In this document: positions 15,724-24,904 of the stretch, piece after piece
How the letters are laid out: every line of letters begins with the position of its first letter
How positions within the stretch are numbered: position 1 is the first letter of the stretch
Source: Vampirovibrio sp041737375
GTDB lineage: Bacteria; Cyanobacteriota; Vampirovibrionia; Vampirovibrionales; Vampirovibrionaceae
DNA length: 64,000 nucleotides
Assembly: GCF_041737375.1 (NCBI RefSeq)
Contig: NZ_JBGSRV010000006.1
Span: forward strand, 1 to 64,000
Direction: 5' to 3'
Translations under genes and position numbers: made by a program
The notes under the pieces: generated by a model
What the model was told of the DNA's origin: nothing
The model's database searches: none
What the model saw: only the letters and a program-made list of their open reading frames with translations

Positions 15724-18700
15724 ATGAGCATTCTATCCCCCAATAAAACCCCTAAAAAACAACTCGAATTCATCAATAAAGTGGTGGATAAAAAAGAGTT
15801 GAATCGCTTGCTGGCCAAAGTCTATGCCGAAATGGGCATGGCCAAAACCGGAACGCTTGCCAACAACCTGAAAGATTTGGGTTTTCGGTACGCTACCAAA
15901 GCGGGTGTCACCATTTCGATCGATGACCTAACCGTTCCCGAAGCGAAAAAGGGCCTGATTAACGAGGCGGAAGCCGAAATTGAGCGGGCAACCCAGCGCT
16001 TTATGAAAGGGGAAATCACCGAAGTAGAGCGTTACACCAAGGTTATCGACACTTGGAGTGAAACGACTGAAAAACTGACCAAAGCGGTTGTGGATAACTT
16101 TGACAGACTGAACCCGGTTTACATGATGGCTTTCTCCGGCGCTCGGGGTAACATCAGTCAGGTTCGTCAGCTGGTCGGGATGCGGGGGCTGATGGCCGAC
16201 GCGCAAGGCCAGATCATCGACTTGCCGATTAAATCCAACTTCCGGGAAGGCTTGAGCGTAACGGAGTACATCATCTCCAGCTACGGAGCCCGAAAAGGCC
16301 TGGTAGACACAGCCTTGAAAACCGCCGACTCGGGTTATCTGACCCGTCGTTTGGTGGACGTGGCTCAGGATGTGATTATTCAGCAAGCCGATTGCGGCAC
16401 GGCTAACGGTATTCCCATGCTGGCCATCATGGAAGGTGAATCCGAGATCATGTCGCTGGTAGACCGGATCATCAGCCGAGCTTCTGCGGTGAACGTGGTC
16501 AACGAAGACGGAGAAGTTCTGGTCCCTGCCGGTGAAATCATCACCCCAGCCATTGCTGAAGTGATTGAAAAGGCAGGCATTAAAGAACTGTTAATGCGCT
16601 CTGTGTTAACCTGCGCCAGCCAAGTGGGCATCTGCCAAAAATGTTACGGTTGGTCACTCACCAGTAACAAAATTGTGGATGTCGGTGAAGCCATTGGGAT
16701 TATGGCCGCTCAAAGTATCGGGGAACCCGGTACCCAGCTGACCATGAGAACCTTCCACACCGGCGGTGTATTTAGCAGCTTGGGTAAACGCGAATTATTC
16801 AAAGCCAAACAAGACGGGGAAGTGGTTAACAAACTACCAACCCGCGAATTCCGTACCCGTCACGGGGACATTGTAGAAATGACCACCCGTGATTGCACCC
16901 TGGAAATCAAAACCGCTGAAGGCAAGTCCAACAAATACAACCTGCCATTCAACACGCAAGTTATGGTCGTCGCCGGTGAATCGGTGAAAAAAGACCAAAC
17001 CATTGCTTCTTTCGAGCCAACTGCTGGTCGCCGGACTGAAAAGGCCACCAAGGACATTACCGCCAGCATGAGCGGTGAGATTTGGTTTGATGGCTTTGAG
17101 GCCGATGAAAAACGTGATCGTCAAGGCAACATCAGCCGTACCGCCAACCGTCCAGGCACCATTTGGGTACTGGGTGGCGACGTTTATAACCTGCCAACCG
17201 GTGCCAGACATATGGTGAACGACGCTCAGGTGTTGAACGTTGGCGAAATCATTGCTGAAACCCATGTGGTTAGCGAACACGGCGGAGAAGTTCGTATTCC
17301 TGCGGATCTGGAAGTTGAAGAACAGAAAGTCGGCAAGGAAACCGTTAAGAAAATTGTAAATGGTAAGGAACTGACCATTATTATCGCCAGCATTTCCCCC
17401 AACAACGCCGAATTGGTGCAAACCAAGAAGGAACAGTTGTGGAAAGTCGCTGAAAGCGAAGAAACCTACATCGTCAAATCTCCACAGGGTACGTCGCTTG
17501 AAAACGGCAGCATTGTGGCCGAGCTGATTGATGAAAGTATGGCCGTTCCCACCAGCGGGCAAATTCGCTACCTCGATGTAGAAGTGGATGAGCAACGCAT
17601 TTTGACCCAACCTGGTAAAATCCTGTTCCTGCCCGAAGAAATTCATCAGGTCAGCAAGGATATTTCTCTGAAGGTTCCCGGTATTGAGTCTGGTATGGAA
17701 GTGACCGCTGGCACAGAAATTGTGAAAGGGCTCACTTGTCAAACCACCGGTATTCTGGAAATCGTGGAAGAAAATGACATCGTTCGCGAAGTGGTAGTGC
17801 GCCCCGGCAAGCTGTTCCGGGTAAATGACATTAGCACGCTGAACGTGGATGATGGCACGGTTGTGACCAAAGGCACGGAAGTCGCCCCTGGCATTAAAGC
17901 CACTGAAGACTGCGTGGTTACGGTCAACTTCCAGATTGAAGTACCGGAAGATGAAGATGATGACATTGAGGACACCAGCGATCTGGAATATGCCGAAGTG
18001 CTACTGCGGCCTTACCAGGAGTTTCTGATTGAGCCTCGTAAAGTCAGCATTGAATTTGAATCCACGGATCCTGACAACATTACAGTAGTGCCGGTCACTC
18101 AGCTGCAAGTGAAAGATGGCGATAAAATTCGTCATATTGAAGGCGCTCCCATCCTCAGAACCAGCATGGTGCTGCAAATGAAGGGTTACCTGGAGCGTTT
18201 GAAGGCAGTCGCTGAAATCAAGGATGGCGGCAAAAAGGATGGCGATAACCTGAAGGTGGTGGTTCTGGAAAACCTGACCATCCGTCGGGACAACCCATCC
18301 GGGCTAAGCACCCAGAAAACCGCCACCCAGACCCAACTGCTGGTTGAAGATGGCCAAGTGATCGATAAGCGTTCACCGGTTGTCAAAACTCAGGTTATTA
18401 CCCACACCAAAGGTCGGGTAAGCTTGGGTAACGCAGCTGGCGACAAGGACGTACGCAGAGTGCTGTTGATTACCGAAGATCACGAAACCACCCTAGAAGT
18501 GAGCGATAAGCCCATTGTTAAGGCTGGCGACTTTATCAAAATGGGTGACACCATTAGCGGCTCCGATCTTACCCCCATTTCGGGTCAGATTACCGAAGTG
18601 GTGGGCAAATCGATTATTGTCCGTGAATCTCAGCCCTACCTGATTTCCGGCGGTACGTTGTTGCAGGTTGAAAACCGCGCGTTAACCCAACGAGGCGATT

Positions 18701-19674
18701 TAATTGCCTCCTTGATCTTCGAGCGTCAGAAAACCGGGGACATCGTTCAAGGTTTGCCACGGGTTGAAGAATTGCTGGAAGGCCGTAAGCCCAAGGAATC
18801 TGCGGTGATTGCCCCTGTGGACGCCTCTGTGGAAATCATTTGGGAAGACGACGTTCAGCGCTTGTACCTCACCAGCATCAATGGCCGGGAAGAGATTTCC
18901 GTCCCCGTTGGCTCCACCATTATCGTGGAGGACAAGCAGACGGTTAAAACTGGTCAGGCATTAACCGATGGCCCTATTAACCCTCACGATATCCTGGTTG
19001 TGTCTGGCATTGAAGCCGTTCGGGAATACCTGGTTGAAGAAGTTCAACGGGTTTACCGCTCTCAGGGCGTAGAAATTGCCGATAAACACATTGAAGTGAT
19101 TGTGCGGCAGATGACCAAGAAGGTGCGGGTTGATGAAGCCGGTGATACCACCCTGTTGGGCGGTGAACTGGTGGATGAAAAAGCCGGTGCTGAAGCCAAC
19201 CGTATGATTGAAGGCAAGGAAGGCAAGCTGCCTGCGGAATATCACCCCGTATTGCTGGGGATTACCAAGGCCAGCTTGAATACCGAAAGCTTCATCTCGG
19301 CGGCCTCGTTCCAGGAAACCACCCGTGTACTGACAGAAGCCGCCGTGGAAGGCAAAAGAGACTTCCTGCGTGGTCTGAAGGAAAACGTGATTATCGGACG
19401 ATTGATTCCAGCCGGTACCGGATTCCCACACTTCAAGGACGAACGGGCAGACATGTTCGACGATGCCGAACAGGCACTGGCGGCCAAGTCCTCGCTGCGT
19501 AAACCGTCCGCGATTCTGGAAGAGATTGAAAGCATGTTTGGTTCCCCGGAAATTTCTGAGGAAACCATGGAAAATCTGCTCATCGATGACTCTTCCATGC
19601 ACGTGGAAACCGTCGGTAGCGCCGATATTCTAGATGATGAAGGATTAACCAGCGACGCTATTTTAGACGACTAG
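15724..19674 (+). CDS. rpoC2: RNA polymerase beta-prime C-terminal part with large trigger-loop insertion
   Basis: C-terminal portion of beta-prime, 1316 residues. The bridge helix (GARGNISQVRQLVGMRGLM, about residue 138), a CxxxxxxCxxC zinc region (about 300-315) and the trigger-loop first helix (SIGEPGTQLTMRTFHTGG, about 329-346) are clear. About 650 residues then intervene before the second trigger-loop helix (DIVQGLPRVEELLEGRKP, about 1005) and the C-terminal block TKASLNTESFISAASFQETT. The insertion matches the size and place of the cyanobacterial SI3 domain and looks built from repeated beta-rich modules. The C-terminal tail is acidic (ADILDDEGLTSDAILDD). A strong hairpin follows. Confidence 0.97.
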   Translation: MSILSPNKTPKKQLEFINKVVDKKELNRLLAKVYAEMGMAKTGTLANNLKDLGFRYATKAGVTISIDDLTVPEAKKGLINEAEAEIERATQRFMKGEITEVERYTKVIDTWSETTEKLTKAVVDNFDRLNPVYMMAFSGARGNISQVRQLVGMRGLMADAQGQIIDLPIKSNFREGLSVTEYIISSYGARKGLVDTALKTADSGYLTRRLVDVAQDVIIQQADCGTANGIPMLAIMEGESEIMSLVDRIISRASAVNVVNEDGEVLVPAGEIITPAIAEVIEKAGIKELLMRSVLTCASQVGICQKCYGWSLTSNKIVDVGEAIGIMAAQSIGEPGTQLTMRTFHTGGVFSSLGKRELFKAKQDGEVVNKLPTREFRTRHGDIVEMTTRDCTLEIKTAEGKSNKYNLPFNTQVMVVAGESVKKDQTIASFEPTAGRRTEKATKDITASMSGEIWFDGFEADEKRDRQGNISRTANRPGTIWVLGGDVYNLPTGARHMVNDAQVLNVGEIIAETHVVSEHGGEVRIPADLEVEEQKVGKETVKKIVNGKELTIIIASISPNNAELVQTKKEQLWKVAESEETYIVKSPQGTSLENGSIVAELIDESMAVPTSGQIRYLDVEVDEQRILTQPGKILFLPEEIHQVSKDISLKVPGIESGMEVTAGTEIVKGLTCQTTGILEIVEENDIVREVVVRPGKLFRVNDISTLNVDDGTVVTKGTEVAPGIKATEDCVVTVNFQIEVPEDEDDDIEDTSDLEYAEVLLRPYQEFLIEPRKVSIEFESTDPDNITVVPVTQLQVKDGDKIRHIEGAPILRTSMVLQMKGYLERLKAVAEIKDGGKKDGDNLKVVVLENLTIRRDNPSGLSTQKTATQTQLLVEDGQVIDKRSPVVKTQVITHTKGRVSLGNAAGDKDVRRVLLITEDHETTLEVSDKPIVKAGDFIKMGDTISGSDLTPISGQITEVVGKSIIVRESQPYLISGGTLLQVENRALTQRGDLIASLIFERQKTGDIVQGLPRVEELLEGRKPKESAVIAPVDASVEIIWEDDVQRLYLTSINGREEISVPVGSTIIVEDKQTVKTGQALTDGPINPHDILVVSGIEAVREYLVEEVQRVYRSQGVEIADKHIEVIVRQMTKKVRVDEAGDTTLLGGELVDEKAGAEANRMIEGKEGKLPAEYHPVLLGITKASLNTESFISAASFQETTRVLTEAAVEGKRDFLRGLKENVIIGRLIPAGTGFPHFKDERADMFDDAEQALAAKSSLRKPSAILEEIESMFGSPEISEETMENLLIDDSSMHVETVGSADILDDEGLTSDAILDD

Positions 19675-19693
19675 TTAATTTCTACACCGCTTT

Positions 19694-19731
19694 GAAAACC
19701 CACCGCACCTTTTAAAGGGCGGTGGGTTTTC
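19694..19731 (+). terminator. Terminator of the rpoBC operon
   Basis: AAAACCCACCGC pairs perfectly with GCGGTGGGTTTT around an ACCTTTTAAAGG centre. The T-run is the distal stem arm itself. It lies 20 bp after rpoC2. Confidence 0.85.
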
Positions 19732-19861
19732 TATCAGTAACACGGTTAAACCGGTTATTTCCGCTTTTGTTTTTTTCAACAGATCATTTAAAGATTGGTC
19801 TGTTTCCAGTAAAATAACACCCGTCTCAGTCATTCAGCCCTTAATTTTTGATTGCCCCATC

Positions 19862-20383
19862 ATGTCAACATCCCAAGTTTTTTGCTTTACCAACAGCCTG
19901 AAACAACTCAAGCGCCGCAAAGCGCTGAAAGCGTTTCATGAGGCTTATCACGCCCAATTGCATCAGGACTATCACTTGGCCATTGAAAAATATCAGGAAT
20001 CCATTGAGGTGTATCCCACCGCTGAGGCCCACACATTTTTAGGCTGGACTTACAGTTTTATGGGAGAACTGGAAACCGCCATTGAAGAGTGCCAGCGAGC
20101 CATTGAAGTGGATCCCGAGTTTGGGAACCCTTATAATGATATTGGTGCTTACCTGATAGCCAAAGGGGATTACAGCGAAGCGGTGCCTTACCTGCAACAA
20201 GCTTTAGGGGCCAAACGCTACCGCGCTTATCATTTCGCGCATTTTAACCTGGGCAGGGCCAAGGAGTATCAGGGCGATATCATCAACGCACTGCGCCATT
20301 ACAAACAGGCCCTCCAACTAGAGCCTCGTTACCTAATCGCCTACAAGGCCATTGAGCATTTGAAAAAATGCGCTTTGAATTAA
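19862..20383 (+). CDS. TPR-repeat protein
   Basis: A 173-residue protein made almost wholly of about four tetratricopeptide repeats from residue 25 on: HLAIEKYQESIEVYP; ETAIEECQRAIEVDPEFGNP; SEAVPYLQQALGAKRY; INALRHYKQALQLEPRY. A basic N-terminus (KQLKRRKALKAF) precedes them. It is likely a protein-interaction adaptor; the partner is unknown. There is no signal peptide and no strong Shine-Dalgarno before the ATG. Confidence 0.85.
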   Translation: MSTSQVFCFTNSLKQLKRRKALKAFHEAYHAQLHQDYHLAIEKYQESIEVYPTAEAHTFLGWTYSFMGELETAIEECQRAIEVDPEFGNPYNDIGAYLIAKGDYSEAVPYLQQALGAKRYRAYHFAHFNLGRAKEYQGDIINALRHYKQALQLEPRYLIAYKAIEHLKKCALN

Positions 20384-20472
20384 TAAAGCGGTCTTATCTA
20401 GCTTCAGCCTGTTAACAGCAGGCCGTTAAATGGGGTATGATAATCACCGTTTTTGGATTTTTGTGATCGGGT

Positions 20473-21789
20473 ATGGGCTTTTTATCCCGTCTTTTTTATA
20501 ATTTTTTACTGATTTTAGGGCTTATTAGCTTAAGTCCGTTTTGGGTTGCTTATCTGGGCTTGGTTCCCAAGGCTCGGGCGGGGTTTTGGAAAAAACTGGG
20601 CTTTTACCCGCCGGATCTGCGCCAAAAACTATCTACCAAAACAAAGCCACGGCTCTGGTTTCATGCCGTTTCGGTGGGCGAGTTTAATGCCATCAAAACG
20701 CTAATACCCGAACTGGCCCCGGATTATGACATTGTTATTTCCACCACCACCCAAACGGGTCAGGATTTGGCGCTTCGCACTTTCCCCGAGTTGGTTGTGC
20801 TGTACTTCCCTTACGACTTTCGCCCGGTAATTCAGCGGGTGCTAAGGCTGGTTCAGCCCGATTTGGTCATCATTACAGAAACGGAACTGTGGCCCAATTT
20901 TATTGATATCACCACCCGAAAATGCCGAATTCCGCTGATTTTAATTAACGGGCGGCTGTCCAAGCGCTCTTTCAATGGGTATTTGTGGATTCAACCGCTG
21001 ATTAAGCCCTGCTTATGGCAAATTACGCATCTTTACATGCAATCGCAAATGGATGCGGATCGGGTCAGCGAATTGGGAAATTTATCCCCCGAGCAGTTGA
21101 CGGTGATTGGCAATTTGAAATTTGATTTGATTCCCACCGTGGACTCGGATAAACGGGCTTTCTTATCCAAACTACTGAACATTCACCCCGGAGATACGGT
21201 TTTAACCTTTGCCAGCACCCATTCCGGGGAAGAGCAACTTTTGCTGGAAAGCTATATCCGGCTGAAAAAAGATTTTCCTGAATTAAAGCTGGTGCTGGCC
21301 CCCAGACATCCCGAACGCCTTCCCGAAATTAAAAGCCTGTTAAATGGTAAAGCCATTTCTTACTCGGTTCGAAGCCAGCTCTCCGAGCAAGACCCCAACC
21401 GGCAACCCGTGGTGGTACTGGATTCTATTGGTGAATTGCTAACCGTGTACAGCCTATCCACCATTGCGGTGATGGGTGGCAGTTTTATAGAACGAGGCGG
21501 ACAAAACCCGCTAGAGCCACTGAGCCAAAGCGTCCCGGTTATTTTTGGCCCCTATATGCACAACTTCGCAGAAATTTGCCGCTTGGTGGGGGAAGGGCGA
21601 GCGGGGTATCAGGTGCCAAACCAGACGGAATTAATGGATGCCGTAACCGGCCTGCTGACCCAACCTGAAATTTACCACATGGTGGCCGAAAATGGGCTAC
21701 AACTAATTGAAAACAACCGTGGGGCCAAGGAAATCATTCACAAGGCCATTCGTGGCTATGTAAAAATCAAGGCCAGCCACGCGCCTTAA
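20473..21789 (+). CDS. waaA: 3-deoxy-D-manno-octulosonic acid (Kdo) transferase
   Basis: Adds Kdo to lipid A precursor at the inner-membrane surface, committing to LPS core. The 438 residues start with a membrane anchor (FLLILGLISLSPFWVAYLGL) and carry WFHAVSVGEFNA with the catalytic-base glutamate near residue 69. A GT-B C-terminal domain follows, with APRHPER and GGSFIERGGQNPLEP motifs of the family. The length fits. It indicates an LPS-type outer membrane. Mono- versus bifunctional transfer cannot be told from sequence by eye. Confidence 0.94.
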   Translation: MGFLSRLFYNFLLILGLISLSPFWVAYLGLVPKARAGFWKKLGFYPPDLRQKLSTKTKPRLWFHAVSVGEFNAIKTLIPELAPDYDIVISTTTQTGQDLALRTFPELVVLYFPYDFRPVIQRVLRLVQPDLVIITETELWPNFIDITTRKCRIPLILINGRLSKRSFNGYLWIQPLIKPCLWQITHLYMQSQMDADRVSELGNLSPEQLTVIGNLKFDLIPTVDSDKRAFLSKLLNIHPGDTVLTFASTHSGEEQLLLESYIRLKKDFPELKLVLAPRHPERLPEIKSLLNGKAISYSVRSQLSEQDPNRQPVVVLDSIGELLTVYSLSTIAVMGGSFIERGGQNPLEPLSQSVPVIFGPYMHNFAEICRLVGEGRAGYQVPNQTELMDAVTGLLTQPEIYHMVAENGLQLIENNRGAKEIIHKAIRGYVKIKASHAP

Positions 21790-21824
21790 AACAGCGCACA
21801 AAAATCAGCACCCAAGGAACGAAT

Positions 21825-22820
21825 TTAAGAAACCAGCAGCTTCTGGCTCACCTTCTCTTCCAGAATGGGTAGCAACTGGGCAGGCGCATCCTGAAGGGGA
21901 AATTCCATGGTGCAACCGGCGGCCATGCGATGTCCACCGCCGCCAAACAGGCCCATCACCGCAGAAACATCAATATCGTGCGAATCACTGCGGATGCTGA
22001 TTTTGGTTTTTCCCAGTTCCGTTTCCTTGAAAACCACGGCCACCAGCACCGAATCCACCCGCCGGATGGACTCAACCACCCCATCCAGATGCTCATCCAA
22101 AGCGCCATGCTGACTGAGCATCTCTCTGGAAACCACAGTCCAGCCAATGGTTTTACCTGCGTTAAACTGGGTACGCAACACCGCATCGGCTTGTAAAAGC
22201 ACTTGGCACAGGGGTTGTTCTTCGTAAAGCTGTTTAAAAATATACTCTGGATCCGCACCGGCTGAAATCAAGCTGGCCACGGTTTCCATGACCTTGGCGG
22301 TGGTATTGCTGTACTTAAAGCCGCCCGTATCGGTAACGATACCCGTATATAGGCAGGTGGCAATGTTGGCATCCAGCGGAATTTTCATGGCCTTGAGTAT
22401 ATCAAAGGCCACCTCGGCGCTGGCTGCGGCTGTGGGTTCTACCACATTCACTTTACCAAAGCGCTCGTTGCTCACATGGTGATCAATATTGGCGGAAATT
22501 TTGGCGCCTTCAAACAAAGGGCGGGCCAGTCCCAAGCGATCTGCCGAGCCGCAATCCACCGAAATGCCCAAATCATACTGATCCAGCAAGGTGGTGGCCG
22601 TTTCCATCCGCAACACTTCTTTAATACCCGGCAAAAAGTTGTAGGTATCCGGCATTTTGCCAGAAATCACACAGTCTACCCGCTGAATATGGGGGCAGGC
22701 TTTTTCAAAGGCAAATTTAAAGCCCAGCATGGAGCCCAAGGTGTCACCATCCGGGCCAACATGGGCGGTAATAAAGATGGTTTTAGCGTCGCCAATGGCC
22801 GCTATAAAATCGTCGTAAAT
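21825..22820 (-). CDS. nrnA: DHH-family phosphoesterase (NrnA-like nanoRNase/pAp phosphatase)
   Basis: Bifunctional oligoribonuclease/pAp phosphatase type: degrades 2-5-mer RNA and 3-phosphoadenosine-5-phosphate. Starting at the first usual codon (TTG 22739) would remove the first metal motif, HVGPDGD, which is encoded in frame just upstream. The extended 331-residue frame begins at ATT 22820, seven bases after a perfect AAGGAG, itself just after a TATAAT -10 (22857-22862). Other motifs: VDCGSADR, the DHH signature NIDHHVSN, and the DHHA1 tail GGGGHRMAAG. The gene is divergent from mazG. ATT starts are rare but real (infC, pcnB); CTG further upstream lacks a ribosome binding site. Confidence 0.88.
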   Translation of the reverse strand: MYDDFIAAIGDAKTIFITAHVGPDGDTLGSMLGFKFAFEKACPHIQRVDCVISGKMPDTYNFLPGIKEVLRMETATTLLDQYDLGISVDCGSADRLGLARPLFEGAKISANIDHHVSNERFGKVNVVEPTAAASAEVAFDILKAMKIPLDANIATCLYTGIVTDTGGFKYSNTTAKVMETVASLISAGADPEYIFKQLYEEQPLCQVLLQADAVLRTQFNAGKTIGWTVVSREMLSQHGALDEHLDGVVESIRRVDSVLVAVVFKETELGKTKISIRSDSHDIDVSAVMGLFGGGGHRMAAGCTMEFPLQDAPAQLLPILEEKVSQKLLVS

Positions 22821-22856
22821 GACAAGGCTCCTTGTGAATGCTATCTTTTGCTCACT

Positions 22857-22862
22857 ATTATA
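22857..22862 (-). promoter_or_regulatory. TATAAT -10 element of the DHH phosphoesterase gene
   Basis: On the minus strand a perfect TATAAT lies 24 bases before AAGGAG (22828-22833), which in turn is seven bases before the ATT at 22820-22818. No good -35 is seen. Confidence 0.5.
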
Positions 22863-22939
22863 CTTCGGGTCAGGGCCGTGGGCCAGTAAATGCCCTTAAT
22901 GCCCGGAAACCGCCCCCAACACAGGATAAATCCCCACCC

Positions 22940-23821
22940 ATGAGCAAACACCCGATTCTGGCGCAACTCAACCAAACCCAGGGCATTGATAAACTGGTTC
23001 AGGTGGTGGCCCAGCTTCGCCACCCGGAACAGGGCTGCCCATGGGATCTGAAGCAAACCCACGTTAGCCTGAAGCCCTATATGCTGGAAGAAGCCTACGA
23101 AGCGGTAGAGGCCATTGATGAAGCAGAAGCCAGCGGCAACCCGGCGGTTTTAAAAGAAGAGTTGGGCGATGTGCTGTTACAAGTGGTGCTGCATAGCCAA
23201 TTGGCTCAGGATGCCAACCAATTCAGCTTTGAAGAGGTATGCGACACCATTGCCGACAAGCTCATCCGGCGGCACCCCCATGTGTTTGGCACCGTAACCG
23301 TTGATAACGCAGAAGCCGTAGTCACCAACTGGGAGGCCATTAAACAGCTTGAAAAAGGCAGCCCGGAAATTAAAAGTATTTTAGACGGGGTTTCCAAAAA
23401 TCAGCCCGCACTCAGTCGGGCGCTGGAAACCAGTAAAAAAGCGGTAAAGGTAGGCTTTGAGTGGCCGCATCTGGATTCCCTGTGGGAATGCGTGATGAGT
23501 GAGTATCAGGAATTTCGGGAAGAAGTGGAGGCATTGCCACCGGCCGGAACGGTTTCCGCCGAGGCCTTTGATCGACTGGAATCGGAAATGGGCGATATTT
23601 ACTTTGCCAGCGTTAATTTGGCCAGACACTTTAAAGTTGACCCCGAAGTGGCCCTGACCAAAGCCACCGCCAAATTCACCCGACGGTTTCAAGCCATGGA
23701 AGCCCTGATTGTGGAACGTGCCCAACCGGGGCAATCGCTGGCCCAAGCCATGGCCCACCTGGATTTTGAAGCGTGGGACAACTTATGGCGAGAAGCCAAA
23801 GCAAAAACCAGCACCCATTAA
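22940..23821 (+). CDS. mazG: Nucleoside triphosphate pyrophosphohydrolase MazG
   Basis: Hydrolyses (d)NTPs to NMP plus pyrophosphate, a house-cleaning and stress enzyme. The 293-residue product begins at ATG 22940, where family homology starts. It shows LRHPEQGCPWDLKQTHVSLK and the metal-binding EExYE (EEAYEAVEAI) and EELGDVLLQ motifs in domain 1. A second helical MazG domain follows (about residues 165-285) with ESEMGDIYFASVNLAR. The two-domain form is the normal full-length type. Divergent from the DHH phosphoesterase with a short shared control region. Confidence 0.95.
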   Translation: MSKHPILAQLNQTQGIDKLVQVVAQLRHPEQGCPWDLKQTHVSLKPYMLEEAYEAVEAIDEAEASGNPAVLKEELGDVLLQVVLHSQLAQDANQFSFEEVCDTIADKLIRRHPHVFGTVTVDNAEAVVTNWEAIKQLEKGSPEIKSILDGVSKNQPALSRALETSKKAVKVGFEWPHLDSLWECVMSEYQEFREEVEALPPAGTVSAEAFDRLESEMGDIYFASVNLARHFKVDPEVALTKATAKFTRRFQAMEALIVERAQPGQSLAQAMAHLDFEAWDNLWREAKAKTSTH

Positions 23822-24192
23822 TGGCTCCATCCCCTTTTTATAGGGTCAATTTTTATCGATGCCCGCTCAGCAGAAAGCCCAATGGGGCCACTACTTGCAA
23901 TGCGCGCCGAATTGATTAGCCTCATCTTTAAGAGCTTGTCTAAGACCATTCGGCAGGATGCCAAGCCGATCGGCTAAGGCTGGCTTGAATCTGAAAAGAA
24001 GGCAGAGGCCTCACTTTTGCGGACTCAATCAAAAAAATTGACTGAAAACAGGCTCAGCCATTAGGTTTTCGGGAACTTTTCATACTGCCAGATTGTCTAA
24101 TACATTATAAGAATTGATTACCCAACGTACTAACCACAGCATCACCTCAGCTTAAAAAAGCGTTCACAAATTCCATGCGGGAGGTGTCTAAA
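23822..24192. other. Non-coding stretch between mazG and an unknown gene
   Basis: No supportable gene in about 370 bp. It contains a perfect 12-bp palindrome, AGCCGATCGGCT (23964-23975), and an A/T-rich ATTATAA -10-like element near 24103, which may serve the gene at 24193. Confidence 0.4.
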
Positions 24193-24723
24193 ATGACCCG
24201 TGAAATCGTCTCTCTCCTCTTAAGTCAAAACTCATCTTCACTGAATGGTAAAACTTTGGAAAAGCGTTCGAGCAGCAACCCGACACCTCCCGCAGTCAAC
24301 CACCGAATCGGGGTATTACTGGCCAATCTGGCGCGACCCAACCAATGGTTGCTCTGGATAGCCCGGTTTTCTCAACAATTCAAACAAAATTTGGCCGAGC
24401 TGGAAGCCCTTTTACAATATGGCCATAGCGATGTGGTTTGGGACATTGCTTACTTAAACCGAAAAAAAGTGGCCCAAAAACTCAACCCCGTGGAGCAGCA
24501 AGAATTAAGCTGCCTCACCGTATTTCACGACAGCCCGTTTGCCAAACGCATTACTCAGTTAAAACTAAAAGAAGCCGCTGACAACCTGAGCAGGGACGAG
24601 CAAAAAGAATTAACCCATCTTCAGCGCAATTTGTATCGGGAAACCGGTGTACCCGCTCAATTAATCGAACTGCTTTGGCCTCAAACCCATCATTACCCCC
24701 TGGAATGGCATCATTTGCACTAA
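24193..24723 (+). CDS. Conserved-looking protein of unknown function
   Basis: A 176-residue soluble protein I do not recognise. The start is fixed by GGGAGG eight bases before ATG 24193, which lies six codons inside the longest frame. It is Gln/Leu/His-rich and largely helical by pattern: helix 1 near LLANLARPNQWLLWIARF, helix 2 KQNLAELEALLQYG, then alternating charged helices with LNPVEQQEL and LSRDEQKELTHLQ, which look like a duplicated short motif (residues about 105-115 and 135-150). The C-terminus is rich in Trp and His. A 50-residue membrane-like gene follows 28 bp later. Confidence 0.6.
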   Translation: MTREIVSLLLSQNSSSLNGKTLEKRSSSNPTPPAVNHRIGVLLANLARPNQWLLWIARFSQQFKQNLAELEALLQYGHSDVVWDIAYLNRKKVAQKLNPVEQQELSCLTVFHDSPFAKRITQLKLKEAADNLSRDEQKELTHLQRNLYRETGVPAQLIELLWPQTHHYPLEWHHLH

Positions 24724-24751
24724 CGCCCAATGCGTAAGGAGTGATAAACGC

Positions 24752-24904
24752 ATGTTAAATCTGATCAACGCCTACGGACTGATCTATGCAGCGGCGCTCT
24801 ATGGCGCGTTTCTGTGCATGCAATCCATTGCAGAAAATAACCGGGTGCAATATGCGGTAATCCGCTGTAAAGCCCGCTTCAACGCACGGGCCAATCTCTA
24901 TTAA
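24752..24904 (+). CDS. Small membrane-like protein, 50 residues
   Basis: ATG 24752 stands ten bases after AAGGAG. The product has one hydrophobic segment (LINAYGLIYAAALYGAFLCM) and a basic tail (RCKARFNARANLY). It lies 28 bp after the unknown gene on the same strand and may be cotranscribed. Its stop overlaps the stop of the convergent DUF192 gene (TATTAA). Function unknown; translation is supported only by the ribosome binding site and composition. Confidence 0.55.
   Translation: MLNLINAYGLIYAAALYGAFLCMQSIAENNRVQYAVIRCKARFNARANLY

Noticed and set aside
16834..17742. 302-codon open frame antisense to rpoC2
   Set aside because: rpoC2 is unambiguous here; the antisense frame is rich in Phe/His/Asn as expected from codon shadowing.
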